The notes: generated by a model not told the origin, from the letters alone. A DNA stretch of 64,000 nucleotides from Nocardioides sp. CFH 31398 (GCF_022436705.1 NZ_JAKUHT010000012.1:62001-126000), one strand, 5' to 3'; positions 37,947 to 48,492 are shown, numbered from the stretch's first letter. Program-made: numbers and translations.

Positions 37947-38432
37947 GTGCCGGTCCCGGAGTTCGTCGTCCGGCTGCGCGAGCGCGTCGGTCAGGAGGAG
38001 CTCTGGCTCCCGGCGGTCACGGCCGTCGTCGTCCGCGGCGAGGGCGACGCGCGGGAGGTGCTGCTGGTGCAGCGCGCCGACAACGGCCGGTGGACGCCGG
38101 TCACCGGGATCCTGGACCCCGGCGAGGAGCCCGCGGTCGGCGCCCGGCGCGAGGTCCTGGAGGAGACCGGCGTCGAGGTGTCGGTGGACCGGCTGGTCGC
38201 GACCTCCGCCGGCGCGCCCCAGACCCACGTGAACGGCGACCGTGCCGTCTACCTCGACCTCACCTTCGCCTGCACCTGGCTGGCCGGCGAGGCCCACGTC
38301 GCGGACGACGAGTCGGCCGCCGTCCGCTGGTGCCCGGTGTCGGACGTCGACGTCGCCCTGGACGTCGCCGCCCACCGCGAGCGGGTCGCCGCCGCGCTGT
38401 CGGGGGAGCAGCGCGCCCGGTTTCGGGCCTGA
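37947..38432 (+). CDS. NUDIX hydrolase
   Basis: A 161-residue pyrophosphohydrolase. The Nudix box is complete: GILDPGEEPAVGARREVLEE followed by TGV, giving the G-x5-E-x7-R-E-x2-E-E pattern for metal binding. The start GTG directly follows the DUF2017 TAG. Substrate cannot be predicted; the box alone fits nucleotide sugars, NTPs or dinucleotides. Confidence 0.92.
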   Translation: MPVPEFVVRLRERVGQEELWLPAVTAVVVRGEGDAREVLLVQRADNGRWTPVTGILDPGEEPAVGARREVLEETGVEVSVDRLVATSAGAPQTHVNGDRAVYLDLTFACTWLAGEAHVADDESAAVRWCPVSDVDVALDVAAHRERVAAALSGEQRARFRA

Positions 38433-38454
38433 GCGGGCGGGGGAGGATCCCCGC

Positions 38455-39690
38455 ATGACCCCGAGGCGCCCCCTGGCCTGCGCCGCCCTGGCTGTCCTGG
38501 TCCTCCTCGGTGGGTGCTCGGGTGGCGGCGCCGACGCCCCGGCGTCCTCGGACCCGGGTGTGACGGCTCCCGCGGCCGAGGCGCCCCAGGTGCGCTTCAC
38601 CGACGCCGCCTCGAGCTCGCGGTCGGGTCGGCTGCCCGAGCTGCTCGCCCTCGGCGAGGGCGTCGTCGTCGTCCGCGAGCAACCCCGCGGGACTCAGAGC
38701 CGGCTGCGGGTGGTGGACACCCGGACGGGGCGCACGGCGTGGAGACTGCCCGGCGGTGAGGTCGACAGGGGCGCGAGGCGGACCTCCTACCTGGACCTCG
38801 GGGCCGAGGTCGGGCCCGACGGGGCAGGCGGCGAGATCGTCGCCGTGCCCTACCAGGACTACACCTGTGAGGACCCCCGGGCGGAGGTCGGCGCCTGCCG
38901 CGTCCGGCCGGGGCTGGAGGCCCGTGACGCCCTCACGGGGGAGGTCCTGTGGCGCTGGGACGCGCCGCGACCGGGCAAGGCGACGTCGATCGCCCTCGGG
39001 CTGTCGCTCACCGAGGACGCCACCCTGCTGGACGACGACGGACGGCTCGTCGCGCTGGACCCGGAGACGGGCGAGCCGCTTTGGCGCGCCACCGCGAACG
39101 TCCCGGTCGCGGTCGGCGACGGCGTCGCCGTGGTCGGCCCGGACCCGGGGGAGGCCGGCCCCTCCCGCGTCGTCGACCTGGCCACCGGCGAGACCGTCAG
39201 GTCCCTCGGCCCGGACCGCGGGACCGTCGGGCTCGTCGGGCTCGTCGGGCTCGTCGGCGACGTCCTGGCCGTCGACGAGGGCGACGTGGTGCGCCTCGAG
39301 GACGCCCGCACGGGGGAGGAGGTCGGGACCGTCGAGGGTGACCAGCCGCCGGTGGCGGTGCGAGCCGACCACGGCCTCGCCTGGCGGTCCGGCGACACCC
39401 TGCTGACCCTCGTCCCGGGGGAGACGGAGCCCGTCGGGGCGACGCTGCCCGACGAGGTGGCGGACGCGAACCTCGCGCTGTCCTTCTTCGCCGGGGGAGC
39501 CGGGGACGGTGTCTGGCTCCTGTCGACGGACGGCGTGGTGCGCACGATGGGCCGCGACGGCGCGCTCGACGGCCGTCCCGGTCCGGACGCGGTGCTGGTG
39601 CAGGACGTGGCCGGGGCGGACGTGGCGCTGCAGGTCGAGGGCGAGCGCAGCGGCTCCGGCCCTCCGGTCGAGGTGCGCCGGGTGCGCTGA
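38455..39690 (+). CDS. PQQ-like beta-propeller lipoprotein
   Basis: A 411-residue predicted lipoprotein (lipobox LGGC, Cys21) with a propeller of PQQ-type repeats. Blade motifs are seen in LRVVDTRTGRTAWRLP, LEARDALTGEVLWRW, LVALDPETGEPLWRA and VVDLATGETVRSLG. There is no catalytic site; such proteins usually act as cell-surface scaffolds. A tandem 9-nt repeat in one blade encodes VGLVGLVGLVG. It separates the NUDIX gene from the mec-cysO-cysM operon. Confidence 0.85.
   Translation: MTPRRPLACAALAVLVLLGGCSGGGADAPASSDPGVTAPAAEAPQVRFTDAASSSRSGRLPELLALGEGVVVVREQPRGTQSRLRVVDTRTGRTAWRLPGGEVDRGARRTSYLDLGAEVGPDGAGGEIVAVPYQDYTCEDPRAEVGACRVRPGLEARDALTGEVLWRWDAPRPGKATSIALGLSLTEDATLLDDDGRLVALDPETGEPLWRATANVPVAVGDGVAVVGPDPGEAGPSRVVDLATGETVRSLGPDRGTVGLVGLVGLVGDVLAVDEGDVVRLEDARTGEEVGTVEGDQPPVAVRADHGLAWRSGDTLLTLVPGETEPVGATLPDEVADANLALSFFAGGAGDGVWLLSTDGVVRTMGRDGALDGRPGPDAVLVQDVAGADVALQVEGERSGSGPPVEVRRVR
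39226..39257. repeat. In-frame 9-nt microsatellite in the propeller gene
   Basis: GTCGGGCTC is repeated three times plus a partial fourth copy and encodes three Val-Gly-Leu units. Gain or loss of a unit would keep the reading frame. Confidence 0.8.
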
Positions 39691-39725
39691 CCTCGACCCG
39701 GCGCGTCGGTCCTAGGCTGGTCGGC

Positions 39726-40175
39726 GTGCTGAGGATCGACCGGGCGACGTACGACGCCATCGTGGCGCACGCCAAGCGTGACCACCCCGACGAGGCGTGC
39801 GGCATCGTCGCGGGCCCGGAGGGCTCCGACCGCCCCGAGCGGATGGTGGAGATGGTCAACGCGGCGGGCTCGCCGACGTTCTACGAGTTCGACTCCACCG
39901 AGCTGCTCGCGCTCTACAAGCAGATGTGGGCGAACGACGAGGAGCCGGTGGTCGTCTACCACTCGCACACCGCCACCGAGGCCTACCCGAGCCGCACCGA
40001 CATCGGCCTCGCGCAGGAGCCCGGCGCCCACTACGTCCTGGTCAGCACCCGCGAGCACGGGAATAACGACGGCCCCGTGGAGTTCAGGTCGTACAAGATC
40101 GTGGACGGCGAGGTGACCGAGGAAGAGGTCGACGTCGTCGAGGCACTACCCCCCGAGGAGCGAGTAACCCCATGA
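39726..40175 (+). CDS. mec: JAMM/M67 metalloprotease Mec, releases cysteine from CysO
   Basis: A 149-residue JAMM hydrolase. The zinc motif is HSHTATEAYPSRTD (HxH-x10-D), with a conserved Glu near the N terminus. It closely resembles mycobacterial Mec+ (Rv1334): the segments AHAKRDHPDEACGIVAGPEG, SPTFYEFDS and HYVLVSTREH line up. Mec removes the cysteine that CysM builds on the C terminus of CysO. The GTG start is at 39726. The cysO ATG overlaps its stop. Confidence 0.93.
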   Translation: MLRIDRATYDAIVAHAKRDHPDEACGIVAGPEGSDRPERMVEMVNAAGSPTFYEFDSTELLALYKQMWANDEEPVVVYHSHTATEAYPSRTDIGLAQEPGAHYVLVSTREHGNNDGPVEFRSYKIVDGEVTEEEVDVVEALPPEERVTP

Positions 40176-40456
40176 GCGTCGAGGTCCGGATCCCGACCAT
40201 CCTGCGCACGTACACCGGCGGTGAGAAGGCCGTGACGGGCGAGGGTGCGAACCTGAGCGCCCTGATCGACGACCTCGAGGCCAACCACCCCGGCATCAAG
40301 GAGCGCCTCGTCGAGCCGAAGGACGCGGGCCCCGACCTGCGCCGGTTCGTCAACGTCTACGTCAACGACGAGGACGTGCGGTTCCTCGGCGGGCTCGACG
40401 CCGAGCTCTCGGACGGCGACCAGGTCGTCGTCCTGCCTGCCGTCGCCGGCGGCTGA
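40172..40456 (+). CDS. cysO: Sulfur-carrier protein CysO (ThiS/MoaD fold)
   Basis: A 94-residue ubiquitin-like sulfur carrier ending in the required Gly-Gly (LPAVAGG). IPTILRTYTGGEK and FVNVYVNDEDVRFLGGL match mycobacterial CysO (Rv1335). The C terminus is converted to a thiocarboxylate, which CysM uses with O-phosphoserine to make a cysteinyl-CysO that Mec then cleaves. The activating enzyme is not in the window. It overlaps mec by four bases. Confidence 0.95.
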   Translation: MSVEVRIPTILRTYTGGEKAVTGEGANLSALIDDLEANHPGIKERLVEPKDAGPDLRRFVNVYVNDEDVRFLGGLDAELSDGDQVVVLPAVAGG

Positions 40457-40475
40457 CCTGTCCTAGGCTCCGGGC

Positions 40476-41036
40476 ATGGAGCCGGAGCCGCGTCGTACCT
40501 ACGTCCTCGTCGACGGCGAGAACATCGACGCCACCCTCGGGACAGGCGTGCTGCAGCGGCGCCCCGGGCCCGAGGAGCGTCCCCGCTGGGAGCGGGTGAC
40601 CAAGTACGCCGAGGCCCAGTGGGGACAGCCCGTCACCGGGTTGTTCTTCCTCAACGCCTCGTCGGGCCACATGCCCACCGGGTTCGTCTCGGCCCTGCTG
40701 GCCATGGACTACCGGCCGGTGCCGCTGTCCGGCGCCGGTGACGTCAAGGTCGTCGACGTCGGCATCCAGCGGACCCTCGACGCCCTCGTCGGCCGTGACG
40801 CCGACGTCTTCCTGGTCAGCCACGACGGCGACTTCATTGACCAGATGTCGGCGCTGCTCGGCGGCGAGCGACGGCTCGGGGTGCTCGGGTTCCGGGAGTA
40901 CGTCAACGCCCAGTACGCCGCGGCCGGCATCGGGATCCACGACCTGGAGGACGACGTCCGGGCGTTCAACGTCCCGCTGCCGCGCGTGCGCATCATCAGC
41001 CTGGACGACTTCGACCCGGACTACTTCCTGCGCTGA
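40476..41036 (+). CDS. NYN-domain (PIN-like) putative ribonuclease
   Basis: A 186-residue single-domain NYN protein. The acidic active-site residues are in YVLVDGENID, DVKVVDVGIQ and FLVSHDGDFIDQM, the layout of metal-dependent PIN-like nucleases. There is no fused RNA-binding domain. It lies between cysO and cysM, where mycobacteria have no gene, and starts 19 bp after cysO. A link to cysteine synthesis is not expected from the fold. Confidence 0.9.
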   Translation: MEPEPRRTYVLVDGENIDATLGTGVLQRRPGPEERPRWERVTKYAEAQWGQPVTGLFFLNASSGHMPTGFVSALLAMDYRPVPLSGAGDVKVVDVGIQRTLDALVGRDADVFLVSHDGDFIDQMSALLGGERRLGVLGFREYVNAQYAAAGIGIHDLEDDVRAFNVPLPRVRIISLDDFDPDYFLR

Positions 41037-42439
<1,403 letters not shown>

Positions 42440-42502
42440 GGTCCGCGAGTCCCCTCCGGGGGGCGGATCGTCGGGAAGCCCGGTCCAGACCGCGCTGCTG
42501 GC

Positions 42503-43390
42503 ATGCTTGCGCGGGTGACTGCACTCCGGCCTGTCCTCGTGGTGGCGCTGGCGAGCCTCCTGCTCCTGGTCGCTCCGGCGGTCCCCGTCGCGGCCGACGA
42601 CCGCGTCCGCGGCGGCGCCGACCTGCGGGGTGGCGAACCGATGGCCAGCACCGAGAGGCCGCGCGTGCAGGGGACCCTGCGGTACGGCGAGACGCTCCGC
42701 GCCACCCAGGGCCGGTGGACCAGGCCGCCGCAGACCGTCCGCTTCCAGTGGTTCCGCGGACCCGACCCGATCCGTGGTGCCACGGGCCAGCGCCACCGCG
42801 TGGAGCCCGAGGACGTCGGCCGCAAGGTCTCGGTGCGCGTGAAGGCGTGGCGCGAGGGCGCCGGGTCGGCGTACGGCCGCTCGCGCTGGGTCGGCCCGGT
42901 CGAGCACCGCACCGGCGTCCGCCGCGTCGTGACCTACCACGTCGAGACCCGTGGCCGGATCGTCGTGAGCCGGGCGGAGTTCCGTCGGCAGGCCGCGCAG
43001 ACGTACGCCGACGCGCGGGGCTGGCGCGGCCGCGGGGTGCGCTTCCGCCAGGTGGCGCGGGGCGGCGACTTCACGCTGGTCCTCGCCGAGGCCGGCGAGG
43101 TGCCGCGGTTCTCCTCGGGGTGCAGCGCCCAGTGGTCGTGCCGGGTCGGTCGCTACGTGATCATCAACCAGCTGCGCTGGCGCACGGCGTCCCCCGCGTG
43201 GAACCGCGCCGGCGGCTCGCGTCGCGACTACCGCCACATGGTCGTGAACCACGAGACGGGGCACTGGCTGGGTCGCGGGCACGTCGGCTGCCCTGGCCGT
43301 GGGCAGCTCGCACCCGTGATGATGCAGCAGTCCAAGGGCCTGGACGGGTGTCGCTTCAACCCGTGGCCCACCCTCGGCGAGCTGCGCTAG
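42503..43390 (+). CDS. DUF3152 protein with metzincin-type zinc motif
   Basis: A 295-residue exported protein: signal peptide (about 1-32), an Ig-like repeat of the A1049 type (TLRYGETLRATQGRW, FQWFRG, VEPEDVGRKVSVRV) and a DUF3152 domain. The domain holds HETGHWLGRGH (His250, Glu251, His254, His260), which fits the metzincin HExxHxxGxxH pattern, and a conserved Met turn (PVMMQQS) follows. This suggests a secreted metalloprotease. The ATG at 42503 is given; a GTG at 42515 is possible. Confidence 0.82.
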   Translation: MLARVTALRPVLVVALASLLLLVAPAVPVAADDRVRGGADLRGGEPMASTERPRVQGTLRYGETLRATQGRWTRPPQTVRFQWFRGPDPIRGATGQRHRVEPEDVGRKVSVRVKAWREGAGSAYGRSRWVGPVEHRTGVRRVVTYHVETRGRIVVSRAEFRRQAAQTYADARGWRGRGVRFRQVARGGDFTLVLAEAGEVPRFSSGCSAQWSCRVGRYVIINQLRWRTASPAWNRAGGSRRDYRHMVVNHETGHWLGRGHVGCPGRGQLAPVMMQQSKGLDGCRFNPWPTLGELR

Positions 43391-43399
43391 GAGCCGGTC

Positions 43400-44380
43400 A
43401 TGAGCGAGGTCGTCGTCTTCTCCGGAGCAGCCCACCGGGCGCTCGCCACCGAGATCTGCGCGGGCCTCGGCGTCGACCTCAGCCCCGTCGAGATCACCCG
43501 CTTCAGCAACGACTGCCTCCAGGCGCAGCTGCAGGTGAACTGCCGCCAGCGTGACGTCTACATCGTCCAGCCGCTGGTGCCGCCGACGCAGGAGCACCTC
43601 ATGGAGCTGCTGCTGATGGTGGACGCCGCCCGCGGCGCGTCGGCCGCCCAGATCACCGCGGTCATCCCCTACTACGCCTACGCGCGCTCGGACAAGAAGG
43701 ACGCCTCACGGCTGTCCATCGGCGGGCGCCTCGTCGCGGACCTGCTCGCCACCGCCGGGGTCTCCCGGGTGCTGACGATGACCCTGCACGCCCCGCAGGT
43801 GCACGGGTTCTTCTCGGTGCCCGTCGACCACCTGACGGCTCTCGGCGTCCTCGCCGAGCACTTCGCGGAGCAGGACCTCACCGACGCCGTCGTCGTCAGC
43901 CCCGACTTCGGCAACGCCAAGACCGCCTCCCAGTTCGCCCGGCTGCTCGGCCTGCCGGTCGCGGCCGGCAGCAAGAAGCGGCTCGCCGACGACCGGGTCG
44001 TGATCGACGCGATCGTCGGCGACGTCGAGGGCAAGCGCGCCATCGTGCTCGACGACGAGATCGCCACCGGCGGCTCGATCGTGGAGCTGCTCGACCGCCT
44101 CGCCGAGCAGGGGTGCACGACCGCTGCCGTCGCCTGCACCCACGGCTTGTTCGTCGGCAAGGCCGTCGAGCGTCTGCGCGACCACCCGATGATCAGCGAG
44201 GTCGTCGCCACCGACACCGTCCCGCGCCCGGACGCCGACTGGCCGGCGCTGCGCACCCGCTCGGTGGCCGCGCTCTTCGCGAGCGCCATCCAGCGCATCC
44301 ACGCCGGCGAGTCCGTCAGCAGCCTCTTCGACGGCGTCGACCCCTCGCTCGGCCCCCCGCAGCCCAAGCTCTTCGACTGA
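43400..44380 (+). CDS. Ribose-phosphate pyrophosphokinase paralogue
   Basis: A 326-residue PRPP synthetase family protein. Signatures include FSNDCLQAQL (flexible-loop region), YARSDKKDASRLSI and the PRPP loop VLDDEIATGGS. The usual loop in class I enzymes is DDMIDTGGT, so Asp is Ala here and Thr is Ser. The residues YARxDKK and SKKR of the active site are retained, so activity is plausible. It lies outside the usual glmU-prs context and is likely a second copy. It starts 10 bp after the DUF3152 gene. Confidence 0.88.
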   Translation: MSEVVVFSGAAHRALATEICAGLGVDLSPVEITRFSNDCLQAQLQVNCRQRDVYIVQPLVPPTQEHLMELLLMVDAARGASAAQITAVIPYYAYARSDKKDASRLSIGGRLVADLLATAGVSRVLTMTLHAPQVHGFFSVPVDHLTALGVLAEHFAEQDLTDAVVVSPDFGNAKTASQFARLLGLPVAAGSKKRLADDRVVIDAIVGDVEGKRAIVLDDEIATGGSIVELLDRLAEQGCTTAAVACTHGLFVGKAVERLRDHPMISEVVATDTVPRPDADWPALRTRSVAALFASAIQRIHAGESVSSLFDGVDPSLGPPQPKLFD

Positions 44381-44427
44381 CGCCTGCCGGGGCGGCCTCA
44401 CCGGGATCGACCGCCGGGGTGCGGCGC

Positions 44428-45537
44428 TCAGCGCACCCGGAGGTCCTGCTCGTCGTCGATCCGCGAGCCGGGGATGGCGCGGACGCCGAGGAGGTCGAGC
44501 GCGAGGTTGCCGATGGCGGCGTTGCGGATGGGCTGCGGGCCCGCGTAGCCGGGCCGTGACTCGCGGGGGTTCCGGTACGACGGGTTGATGCGGTAGAGGT
44601 CGGCGCCCTGCCGCACCTGGGCCCCCCAGGCCATGAAGGCCACGCGGTAGTTGAACCGGGCCCGGTTGTCGTAGTGCCCGAGGCCCGCTCCGCCGTGGTC
44701 GGAGGTGAGCAGCACCGTCGTCCGGTCGCGCAGCCGCGGTCGGGACTCGATCGTGTCCATCAGCTCGCCGACCACCTGGTCGACGTAGCGGACGGCGTCG
44801 AGGTACTCGTCGCTGCCCCACCCGTGGGCATGGCCCATGACGTCGGGGATCGCCAGGTGCACGAACGAGAACGGCCGGGGTCGCTTCACCAGGTCGCGGC
44901 GGGCCTGGTCCATCAGGCGGCCCGTGCTGCCCTCGATGTGGACGTAGCGGGCGATGCCGGCGGGCCAGGAGCGTCGGAAGAGCGCGAACTTCTCCTTGCC
45001 CGTGTAGAGGTGCCCGGACCGGTCACGACGGGCCAGGGTGGAGTAGACCGACTCGACCCTGCGTCCCGCGTTGGAGGAGACGGTGCCGCCGGGGTCCTCG
45101 TTCACGTCGACGCCGTGGCCCTGCCGGGTCTCGATGCGGCGGCCGGTGAGCATGCCGGTGTGGTTCGGCAGGGTCACGGTCTGCTCGACCGCGGTGCGGG
45201 CCTCCAGCGTCGTGGCGCCCTCGTCGATCATCCGGTGCAGGGACGGCGTCCCCGTGCGTCCGAGCTGCCCGATCACCGAGGGGCGCATGCCGTCGACGGA
45301 GATGGCGACGACGCGGCGCATGCGGGGCGCGGCGAGCGGTCCGGGGACGTCGACCGGGACGTCGGCGGCGGTCGACTCCGCCGTGCCCGGCCCGCCGGCT
45401 GCGTCGGATCCGTCGGTGGACGACGTGCTCCCGGCCTGCGAGGGCGGGCCGCCGCCGTCCGAGCCGGGCAGGGTGGCGACGAGCGCGACGGCGACGACGG
45501 CGGCGAGGATCGCGAGGATCCGGACGGGGAGCTGCAC
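44428..45537 (-). CDS. Exported alkaline-phosphatase-superfamily phosphodiesterase
   Basis: A 369-residue membrane-anchored or secreted protein (N-terminal helix about 4-22, then a Ser/Gly-rich linker). The catalytic core is of the nucleotide pyrophosphatase/phosphodiesterase type: ISVDGMRPSVI (metal Asp), LPNHTGML (Thr nucleophile), PDVMGHAHG (metal Asp and His) and TSDHGGAGLGHY (metal Asp-His and final His). It could hydrolyse phosphodiesters or phosphomonoesters outside the cell. It starts with GTG, divergent from murI. Confidence 0.85.
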   Translation of the reverse strand: MQLPVRILAILAAVVAVALVATLPGSDGGGPPSQAGSTSSTDGSDAAGGPGTAESTAADVPVDVPGPLAAPRMRRVVAISVDGMRPSVIGQLGRTGTPSLHRMIDEGATTLEARTAVEQTVTLPNHTGMLTGRRIETRQGHGVDVNEDPGGTVSSNAGRRVESVYSTLARRDRSGHLYTGKEKFALFRRSWPAGIARYVHIEGSTGRLMDQARRDLVKRPRPFSFVHLAIPDVMGHAHGWGSDEYLDAVRYVDQVVGELMDTIESRPRLRDRTTVLLTSDHGGAGLGHYDNRARFNYRVAFMAWGAQVRQGADLYRINPSYRNPRESRPGYAGPQPIRNAAIGNLALDLLGVRAIPGSRIDDEQDLRVR

Positions 45538-45601
45538 GACACCACGGTAGGAGACGAACGTCGCGTGGCGGCGCAACTGGCGCACGCCGTACCGTTCACC
45601 C

Positions 45602-46429
45602 GTGGGCCAGGTGAGTGCGGACGCGCCGATCGGCATCTTCGACTCCGGCTTCGGCGGCCTTACGGTCGCCCGGTCGGTGGTCGACCAGCTGCCGCACGAG
45701 TCGATCACGTACGTCGGTGACACGGCCCGGCAGCCGTACGGCCCCAAGCCCATCGCGGAGGTCCGGGAGTACGCCCTGGAGTGCCTCGACCACCTCGTCC
45801 ACCTCGGCGTGAAGGCGCTCGTCATCGCCTGCAACTCCGCGAGCGCGGCGATGCTGCGCGACGCCCGCGAGCGGTACGACGTCCCGGTGGTGGAGGTGAT
45901 CCTGCCGGCCACCCGCCGCGCGGCCGCCGCGAGCCGCACCGGCCGGATCGGCGTGATCTGCACGTCCGCGACCGCGCAGTCCCAGGCGTACGACGACGCC
46001 TTCGCGGCCGCTCGCCACGTCACCCTCACGACCCAGGCCTGCCCGGCGTTCGTCGACTACGTCGAGCGCGGCGTCACCGCCGGTCCCGAGCTGATCGGGG
46101 TGGCCCACTCCTACCTCGACCCCCTCCTCGCCCGGGACATCGACACCCTGGTGCTGGGGTGCACCCACTACCCGCTGCTGACCGGCGTGATCTCGTACGT
46201 GATGGGCACCGGCGTCACGCTCGTGAGCAGCGCGGAGGAGTGCGCGAAGGACCTGTTCTCGCTCCTGGTCGATCGTGACCTGCTGCGACCCGACACCGCC
46301 GGCCCGGCGACGTACCGCTTCCTCACGACCGGTGACGCCACCGAGTTCGAGCACGTCGGCGGCCGCTTCCTCGGCGCGCACCTGCCCAGCGCCGTCCAGT
46401 TCGGTCAGTTCGCGGGGGGTCTGCGGTGA
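45602..46429 (+). CDS. murI: Glutamate racemase
   Basis: MurI converts L-glutamate to D-glutamate for peptidoglycan. The 275-residue protein has both catalytic cysteines, Cys77 in IACNSAS and Cys187 in LGCTHYPLL, and the N-terminal [14 protein letters not shown]. The start is GTG. The MBL hydrolase gene overlaps its stop (GTGA). Order murI then MBL matches mycobacteria (Rv1338/Rv1339). Confidence 0.96.
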   Translation: MGQVSADAPIGIFDSGFGGLTVARSVVDQLPHESITYVGDTARQPYGPKPIAEVREYALECLDHLVHLGVKALVIACNSASAAMLRDARERYDVPVVEVILPATRRAAAASRTGRIGVICTSATAQSQAYDDAFAAARHVTLTTQACPAFVDYVERGVTAGPELIGVAHSYLDPLLARDIDTLVLGCTHYPLLTGVISYVMGTGVTLVSSAEECAKDLFSLLVDRDLLRPDTAGPATYRFLTTGDATEFEHVGGRFLGAHLPSAVQFGQFAGGLR

Positions 46430-47202
46430 GGTTGACCGTCGTCGGGTGCTCCGGCTCCTACCCCGGGCCCGACTCGCCCGCGAGCTGCTACCTGCTCGAG
46501 GCGCCGCACGACGACGGCACGGGGGAGCGGACCTGGCGGGTCCTGCTCGACCTCGGCAACGGCGCCCTCGGCTCGTTGCAGAACTTCGCGGACCCGCTCG
46601 CCATCGACGCGGTCCTGCTCAGCCACCTGCACGCCGACCACTGCCTCGACCTGTGCAGCTACCACGTCCTTCGTCGCTACCACCCCGAGGGCAAGCAGCC
46701 GCGGATCCCGGTCTGGGGGCCCGCGGGCGTCGCCGACCGGATCGCGCGCGGCTACGACCTCGACCCCGACCCGGGCATGCACGAGGACTTCGCCTTCGCC
46801 GAGTACGACGCCGCCGGCCACGACCTCGAGATCGGCCCGTTCGCCGTCCGGGCCGAGCCGGTGCTGCACCCGGTCACGGCCTTCGCGCTGCGGGTCACGG
46901 CCGGTGGCCGGACCCTGGCCTACTCCGGCGACACCGCCCCCTGCGACGGCCTCGACCGCGCCGCGGCGGGCGTGGACCTGCTGCTCGCCGAGGCCTCGTT
47001 CCGACACGCCGACGACAACCCGCCGGGCATCCACCTCACGGGGCGTGAGTGCGGGGAGCTGGCCGACCGCGCCGGAGTGCCTCGTCTGGTGATCACGCAC
47101 GTCCCGCCGTGGTACTCGGGTCCCGCCGCCCGGGACGAGGCCCTTACGGTGTACGCCGGTGACGTCCAGGTGGCGGCCGTCGGCCAGGTGCACGACATCT
47201 GA
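46426..47202 (+). CDS. MBL-fold metallohydrolase, Rv1339-like (possible cAMP phosphodiesterase)
   Basis: A 258-residue beta-lactamase-fold hydrolase. The metal motif is [11 protein letters not shown], with further ligands in YSGDTAP and ITHVPPWYS. It resembles M. tuberculosis Rv1339 by sequence and position after murI; that protein is reported to be an atypical class II cyclic-AMP phosphodiesterase. The RNase Z family shares this layout, so tRNA processing is the alternative. The GTG overlaps the murI stop. Confidence 0.88.
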   Translation: MRLTVVGCSGSYPGPDSPASCYLLEAPHDDGTGERTWRVLLDLGNGALGSLQNFADPLAIDAVLLSHLHADHCLDLCSYHVLRRYHPEGKQPRIPVWGPAGVADRIARGYDLDPDPGMHEDFAFAEYDAAGHDLEIGPFAVRAEPVLHPVTAFALRVTAGGRTLAYSGDTAPCDGLDRAAAGVDLLLAEASFRHADDNPPGIHLTGRECGELADRAGVPRLVITHVPPWYSGPAARDEALTVYAGDVQVAAVGQVHDI

Positions 47203-47280
47203 ACATCCCGGTGAACAAGCGTTTCGTGCCCTACCTTTTCTCCTAGGACCCACCCGGGTCCACTTCCCCAAGGAGGAAAG

Positions 47281-47727
47281 ATGTCCTCGTACGCCCCCGG
47301 CAGGGCCTCCCGGCCGAAGTCCGTCCAGACCGCTGTGATGCTCATCTGGGCGAGCATCGTGCTCGGCCTGATCAGCGCCGTCATCACCTTCCTCAACCTC
47401 GACGACTCGGCCACGTCCGCCGCAGGCAGCGCGATCGACCAGCAGGACGCGGGAGGCGCCGTCCTCGTCGGTGGCCTGATCGGCCTGCTGATCGGCGTCG
47501 GCATCCCGATCATCCTCGCCATCTTCATCGGCCGGGGTCACAACTGGGCGCGCATCGTCTACACGGTGCTCGCGGCCATCGGCATCCTGTTCGGGCTGTT
47601 CGGCCTCATCGGTGCGGCCGCCCTCGGGACGGTCACGCTCATCGTGCAGATCATCAGCCTGGTGCTGTCGATCGCCATCCTGTTCTTCCTGTTCCGCCCC
47701 GACGCGAACGCCTACTTCAAGAGCTGA
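47281..47727 (+). CDS. Four-helix membrane protein of unknown function
   Basis: A 148-residue integral membrane protein with four predicted helices (about 17-37, 62-82, 90-108, 112-137) and cytoplasmic ends. The sequence GRGHNWARIVYTVLAAIGI is typical of a small actinobacterial membrane family. A strong Shine-Dalgarno (AAGGAGGA) precedes the ATG, and a small GGACCC/GGGTCC hairpin lies in the leader (47246-47261). It has its own terminator. No function can be assigned. Confidence 0.82.
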   Translation: MSSYAPGRASRPKSVQTAVMLIWASIVLGLISAVITFLNLDDSATSAAGSAIDQQDAGGAVLVGGLIGLLIGVGIPIILAIFIGRGHNWARIVYTVLAAIGILFGLFGLIGAAALGTVTLIVQIISLVLSIAILFFLFRPDANAYFKS

Positions 47728-47739
47728 CGCTCCACCCCG

Positions 47740-47778
47740 CGACGGCGCGGGCCCGCCCTCGGGCGGCCCGCGCCGTCG
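47740..47778. terminator. Bidirectional hairpin terminator
   Basis: An 18-bp stem starting CGACGGCGCGGG with one bulged C and a TC loop, between the convergent membrane-protein and response-regulator genes. Confidence 0.88.
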
Positions 47779-47796
47779 TGCGTCCCGGCGGTGCGG

Positions 47797-48492
47797 CTAC
47801 AGCAGCCCCGCGTCGTGGACGACCATCGCGATCTGCACGCGGTTGGTGGCGCCGAGCTTGTCGAACAGCCGCGACACGTGGGCCTTGACCGTGGGCACCG
47901 ACAGGAACAGCTCCGCGCCGATCTCGGCGTTGGACAACCCCCGGCCGACGGCGACCGCGACCTCCCGCTCCCGCTCGGTCAGCCCGGCGAGGGCGGCCTC
48001 GGCCTCCGCCTGGCGGTTCGGGCCCTGGGCGGCGGCCTCCTCGCGCACGCGGCGCACGAGCGTGGCCGTGGCGGAGGGCGACATCATCGGCTCGCCCGCG
48101 GCCACCCGTCGTACGGCGGCGATCAGGTCGGTCGGGGCGGTGTCCTTCATCAGGAAGCCGTCGGCGCCGGCGGCGACCGCGCCGACGACGTACTCGTCGG
48201 CGTCGAAGGTCGTCAGGACGACGACCCGTGGTGGCGGGACCGCCCGGTCGTCGGCGTGCAGCGCGCGCGTCGCCTCGAGCCCGTCCATGACGGGCATCCG
48301 GATGTCCATCAGCACGACCTGCGGCCGCAGGTCGCGGACCCTGGCCAGGGCCTCGCGCCCGTTCTCCGCCTCGCCGACGACCCGCAGGTCCGGCTGGCCG
48401 CCGAGCATGAGGGCGAGCGCCTGGCGCACCAGCGGGTCGTCGTCGACCAGCAGGACGGAGACCTCCCCGCCCTCGCGCGCACCGTCGCTCAC
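47797..48492 (-). CDS. NarL/LuxR-type response regulator
   Basis: A 231-residue response regulator. The receiver domain has VLLVDDDPLVRQAL, the phosphorylated Asp in VVLMDIRMPVMDG, and the Lys in LMKDTAP. The C-terminal LuxR helix-turn-helix is LTEREREVAVAVGRGLSNAE then VPTVKAHVSRLFDKLGA. The GTG at 48492 overlaps the histidine-kinase stop and is preferred over an upstream GTG at 48510. With its kinase it probably controls the divergent ABC exporter. Confidence 0.93.
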   Translation of the reverse strand: MSDGAREGGEVSVLLVDDDPLVRQALALMLGGQPDLRVVGEAENGREALARVRDLRPQVVLMDIRMPVMDGLEATRALHADDRAVPPPRVVVLTTFDADEYVVGAVAAGADGFLMKDTAPTDLIAAVRRVAAGEPMMSPSATATLVRRVREEAAAQGPNRQAEAEAALAGLTEREREVAVAVGRGLSNAEIGAELFLSVPTVKAHVSRLFDKLGATNRVQIAMVVHDAGLL

